DNA of 64,000 nt from Chrysopilus asiliformis (taxonomy: Eukaryota; Arthropoda; Insecta; Diptera; Rhagionidae), in assembly GCA_964034945.1 (NCBI GenBank), contig OZ035963.1, forward strand, positions 65,358,182 to 65,422,181. The letters are read 5' to 3'. A model generated the notes under the pieces. That model saw only the letters and a list, made by a program, of their open reading frames with translations. It ran no database searches and was not told where the DNA came from. This document shows, one piece after another, positions 60,141 through 64,000 of the stretch (positions are counted from its first letter, which is position 1; each line of letters opens with the position of its first letter). A program made the translations under genes and the position numbers.

Positions 60141-61571
60141 AATTATATAGCGAGATCCTATCGTACCAACCCTCCCTCCCCTCTCCCATACTAATGGATT
60201 TTTTTTTAAATGTTGCCTGTCCCCATATATAGTATTTGACAATTGGCCCCTCGCAATTGTAGTTTTTATATGTGTTACAAACACTATCAATTCCACCCTT
60301 TTTGAATATAGATTTAATGTGAAATTCAGTCAAAGCCACAAGTATTTAATAATAAAATTTAGCATAAATGACATATTCTACCCTCTTTGTACCAATAAAA
60401 CGACGTTGACGCTGTCTAAAAAGTATCCCAAATTCAATTTGAAATTTATAAACATGACAGAATTAGGAAAAAAGGGTTAATGAACCATCTTAATATGTAA
60501 TCACGTCTCAACTCTACCCCAGCCCCGATCGTAATCACGAAAACCACTAATTACTGGCAGCAACTGCTTCTAAATGAGCAAGAAAATATTCCCAACGATG
60601 GGTTATAATTCGATAAAAAGCATAAAGGAATCCGTGCCAAAGGATGGAAAGCGTGGCCGACATGTGGATGGTTAAAATTCAACTACGGAGATGTGCGCGT
60701 CCTTCGTTGTGGGAAATGGAAAACCACCGGAAAAGCGCAAAGAATTTTCTTATGAATATTTCAAGGTTAATGTTCGGTTGATGACGACGCCTCGCTTGGA
60801 TGATGTCTTTGACATTCAACAATCCATTTCCATCAAACCCCATTATTCTTATGCCCTCCTGGCGTTTTGACTTGGTTCCCTTATTTCGACTAACAAGGGA
60901 TCCACACTGTGAAATTCCTTGATTTGCTGCCAGCATAAAAAGTGGGAACCTAAGACGACAAGCCGACAGCAGTGATGAAATTAAGGCATGTCACGTTTCT
61001 GACGTCTGATTCAATTTTAATTAAAACACAAAATTTTAAAACGATAATTTGTTAATCCCTTCATCGGGATTACCGCCTCCGAAAAGGCAATCGCGGGGAT
61101 GCTTATTTATTTCACCCTTGTGTAAATATTGTTATTTCGTTATGTTGACGTTGGACGGTAAAGCGAATAAAATTATTTTATGGTGTCAATTTAACGAGCA
61201 TATTATTGTAAAACTCAATAAAATCGGAATTTCTAAGAAGATTTTAAAAATACTGGCGGGTGTTTTCTAGCCAGTAAAAGTGGTAATGAATTTGTTGCGG
61301 AAATGGATTTTAAAACAACAAATTTGTGGATATTTTATACACATATTGAAATAAATTTCAGGAAGACATTAAGGATTTTTTAATACATGTAGTCCTTGGT
61401 GCATACTTTTTGTTGGTATAAATTGTAGAAAAAGTGTCCATAAAAAAGTCCAATTGATTAAAAGCCCTATAAGTTTCCCAAAAAACTCCGCCTGGAGGAC
61501 ATCGGCACGTGACCGGGACCTCTGGCGAGAGTCATTGCGGCAGGCCAAGATCGGAAACCGGTTGTGGTGCC
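60141..61571. other. No gene seen
   Basis: Frame 60679-60936 (minus, 85 codons) is ATG-initiated and of mixed composition but unrecognised. Confidence 0.3.
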
Positions 61572-61638
61572 GAGAGAGAGAGAGAGAGAAAGATAGAGAG
61601 AGAGAGAGAGAAAGATAGAGAGAGAGAGAGAGAAAGAT

Positions 61639-61710
<72 letters not shown>
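61572..61710. repeat. GA microsatellite with 22-bp higher-order unit
   Basis: (GA)n interrupted by AAAGATAG, with AGATAG at 61591, 61613 and 61635 (22-base spacing), followed by pure GA. Minus-strand frames give only SLSLSL. Confidence 0.9.
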
Positions 61711-61716
<6 letters not shown>

Positions 61717-61744
61717 TGGATATGTATGTTGAATTTTTGAGACA

Positions 61745-62110
61745 AAACATTTGAAAACTCAAGAACGAGTTGAGGTAGAAAGTTGAAATATGGTACAGAA
61801 CAGGATTTTATCAAAAGTTAAATCCATTCTTTGCGAAACTAAATATTGCTGAGGAAAGTTTTCTGTTGACCACAACTGAAATCTGTTGATAAATTTTTGT
61901 CTGAAGTGTTGTAAACTAAGTTGGAAATAGAATTTCGAGAAAACCTGTCTAAAATTTCTAAGTGTTCTAAAATCTTGTTCCAAAATTTAGCACGAATATT
62001 TTTAGCGTAGGCGCAAACGTAAGGCGTTTAAATCGCAGGTGGAATTTTTGAAACGCGTAAAAAAAGGTAAAACTGATGTTTATTTTCTCGAAAACGGTTT
62101 TAAAATTCCG
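61745..62110 (-). repeat. Family D-like fragment
   Basis: AACTCAAGAACGAGTTGAGG, AATATTGCTGAGGAAAGTTT and TGACCACAACTGAAATCTG are the complement of the family D start, and GTTTATTTTCTCGAAAACGG follows. Quite diverged. Confidence 0.4.
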
Positions 62111-63550
62111 TGCTTTTGAGAGATTTTCAAACAGCTTTAATTTTCAAATAATTTTGAAAAATACCACAAAACCTCCTTCTATTCGTCCGAATGAGCAAAA
62201 ATTAAATTTATTTCATTCGAAATGTAACACATTTCTGTGCTCCGTTTCCATGCTTTCCAACATCCCCCATTCACTGGAATGGTTTTCCATGTCTTTTACG
62301 CTTGTCTACACAACAAGTGAAAACCTTTTGAAAAGTGCTCGATTCGCAATGTGAAAAGAGATAAATAACTGCACATTTTATGTATATAAGAATCACCGGC
62401 ATCCGCCCTAGACATAATTTATTATGCAATACTTAAGGGGTTGAAATAGGCTGACATGTAGCCTGTCTAAGTGTATCCAGAAGAGTCCTTCGCATCTGTC
62501 AGAAGGAATCCAGTTTACTTTGACCACCCACCCAACACAATTTTGTTAGCCGTACATCTTTCGGGAAAACATCACTTTTCTGCTTGTAATGCAGTTTTAG
62601 AAAGAACAAGTTTTACTTTAGGTTGTTTACCTAAAACTAAAAGCCTTTAGCAAAAAAGGACGCCAGCTGAATGTGTCTTTTTTTTAGCAAATTAGTTGTG
62701 CGTTACTTTAAGCATCTGCAAAATGTAAACATATGTAAACAATAAATTCCTTTCACCGGAGCTTAAAATTACATTCCAACTATGGAGATTTTCAGAAAAT
62801 AATGGGGAAATTTGAAGAAAAAAAACTTTTAAGGAAAAAAAAGACAAAACACTTCAAATCCTTTTCAGTCACATTAAACATGTTTTAAATACTTTTCAAA
62901 ATCTGCTCTTTAATTTACAAAAACTAAAGTAAAACTGTTCACTTATTAAAATTCTGTTAACAAGAAATGATGAAAAAATCCCCCATAAAACAGCTTTTTT
63001 GTGGCCATTTAAAATAAAAACACCAACTTTAATTACCGACAGTGATGAAAACACTTTTAATTAATTTAAACTTGTCAATTGCGCTGAGATTTAAAAGTTT
63101 AATTTTTTTGTGGGAAAACTTTCCAATGACAAATTAAATGAAATGTCCAACGCAATTCAAACTTTTTTTTTTATCAAAGCGATTTTACCTTAACATGTCA
63201 CCATGTGATTAATGATTTTTCGTCCACACTGAGGAAATTACTTTGGCCTTTTTATTTATTTATTTCTTTTAAATTTATTTTATCTCGAATGTGTACGTGT
63301 CACACTTAATCACACCCAGAAAAACATTTAAATTATTTTCACAACATTTTAAACTTGTAGTAGGGAGTACTATTAAAATTATTTAAAAGTTATTAAAGTT
63401 AATTTAGCTATAAATGAACGATTTGTGAAAAAAACAAATATTTTTAAAGCTTAAAAGAAAAGCCATTTCTCACAAAAGTTTTCCCGATTTAGGTCAAACT
63501 AATGCGAATAAGCAAATAGCACTATTTCGCTTTGTAACGAAAAACGAATA
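62111..63550. other. AT-rich, nothing recognised
   Basis: No repeat or coding signal. TTTATTTATTTATTTC occurs near 63250. Confidence 0.35.
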
Positions 63551-63910
63551 GTCTGTCTGTCCGTCTGTCTGTCCGTCTGTCCGTCTATCCCTCCGTCTGT
63601 CCGTCTATCCCTCCGTATGTCCCTCCGTCTGTCCCTCCGCCTGTCCATCTGTCTCTCTGTCTGTCTGTACGTCTGTCCGTCCGTATATCTGTCTGTCTGT
63701 CCGTCTGTCCGTCTGTCCGTCTGTCCGTCTGTCCGTCTGTCCGTCTATCCCTCCGTCTGTTCTTCCGTCTGTCCGTCCGCCAGTCCATCTGTCTCTTTGT
63801 CTGTCTGTACGTCTGTCCGTCTATCTGTCCGTCCGTCCGTCTATCTGTCCGTGAACACCATAACTTTCGAAAGGATTGAGCTAGAGACTTGAACTTTTGT
63901 ATATTTACGT
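63551..63910. repeat. CCGT/CTGT/CCCT tract with family E core
   Basis: About 300 bases of degenerate 4-bp units (CTGT, CCGT, CTAT, CCCT) lead into CCGTGAACACCATAACTTTC and the core GACTTGAACTTTTG at 63886. This is the longest such tract in the window. The element probably continues past or close to the window end. Confidence 0.65.
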
Positions 63911-64000
63911 TATATATTTTTGTGATACAGTTCTCGCCAACATTTTGTATGCAATGATATTAGCGAGTATGCGAGAAAAAACTAGCTCTCTAGGTCGTAC

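Overview
The window is AT-rich eukaryotic DNA and most likely comes from an insect, with a dipteran the best guess. The evidence for an insect is a 65-bp spliceosomal intron, a secreted proline-rich protein with YGPP repeats of the arthropod cuticle/matrix type, a jockey-type non-LTR retrotransposon end, and many non-autonomous DNA transposons. No operon, prokaryotic gene, rRNA, convincing tRNA or CRISPR array was found. The species cannot be named from sequence alone.

One host gene is well supported. It lies at 11216-13896 on the + strand and encodes at least 871 residues in two exons separated by an intron at 12530-12594. Its first exon, which must supply the start codon, is not securely located. 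The gene stands out by its higher GC, long open frames and regular codon structure. The rest of the window is AT-rich intergenic or intronic sequence crowded with repeats.

The repeat content, left to right, falls into a few groups. (A) Helitron-like non-autonomous elements (5' TC, terminal hairpin, CTAG 3' end, A/T insertion site) lie at 2062-2446, 5695-6174, 16734-17199, 37856-38351 and 41911-42381, with an end fragment at 47095-47252. (B) Elements with a long CCGT/CTGT tract lie at 6577-6990 and inside a terminal-inverted-repeat element at 32222-32900. Diverged relatives (E) lie at 42440-42610 and 63551-63910. (C) A family with 120-bp internal tandem units lies at 28205-29020, 34610-34975, 48235-48515 and 59690-60140. 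(D) A family ending in a conserved ACTTTCC/GGAAAGT hairpin lies at 16455-16560, 18480-19640, 26885-27090, 39990-40210, 50850-51464, 51890-52185 and elsewhere. Inserted into or between these are terminal-inverted-repeat elements with recognisable target duplications: an 826-bp foldback with a 9-bp duplication (18660-19485), two piggyBac-like MITEs with TTAA sites (14856-15201, 58907-59137), a hAT-like MITE (46661-46867), a TA-duplicating MITE nested in a Helitron (42132-42368), and an unclassified MITE (28400-28671).

The most unusual item is at 48787-49458. It is a 5'-truncated jockey-like retrotransposon with a poly(A) tail and a 13-bp target-site duplication. It carries the C-terminus of reverse transcriptase and, 50 bp downstream, an intact 75-codon ORF for a predicted N-myristoylated, single-membrane-span protein. 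A perfect 9-bp hairpin follows directly after the stop codon. A second notable pattern is that families A to E share a short core resembling GACTTGAAATTTTGCACA, and in most families it lies close to a CTGT/CCGT-type tract.
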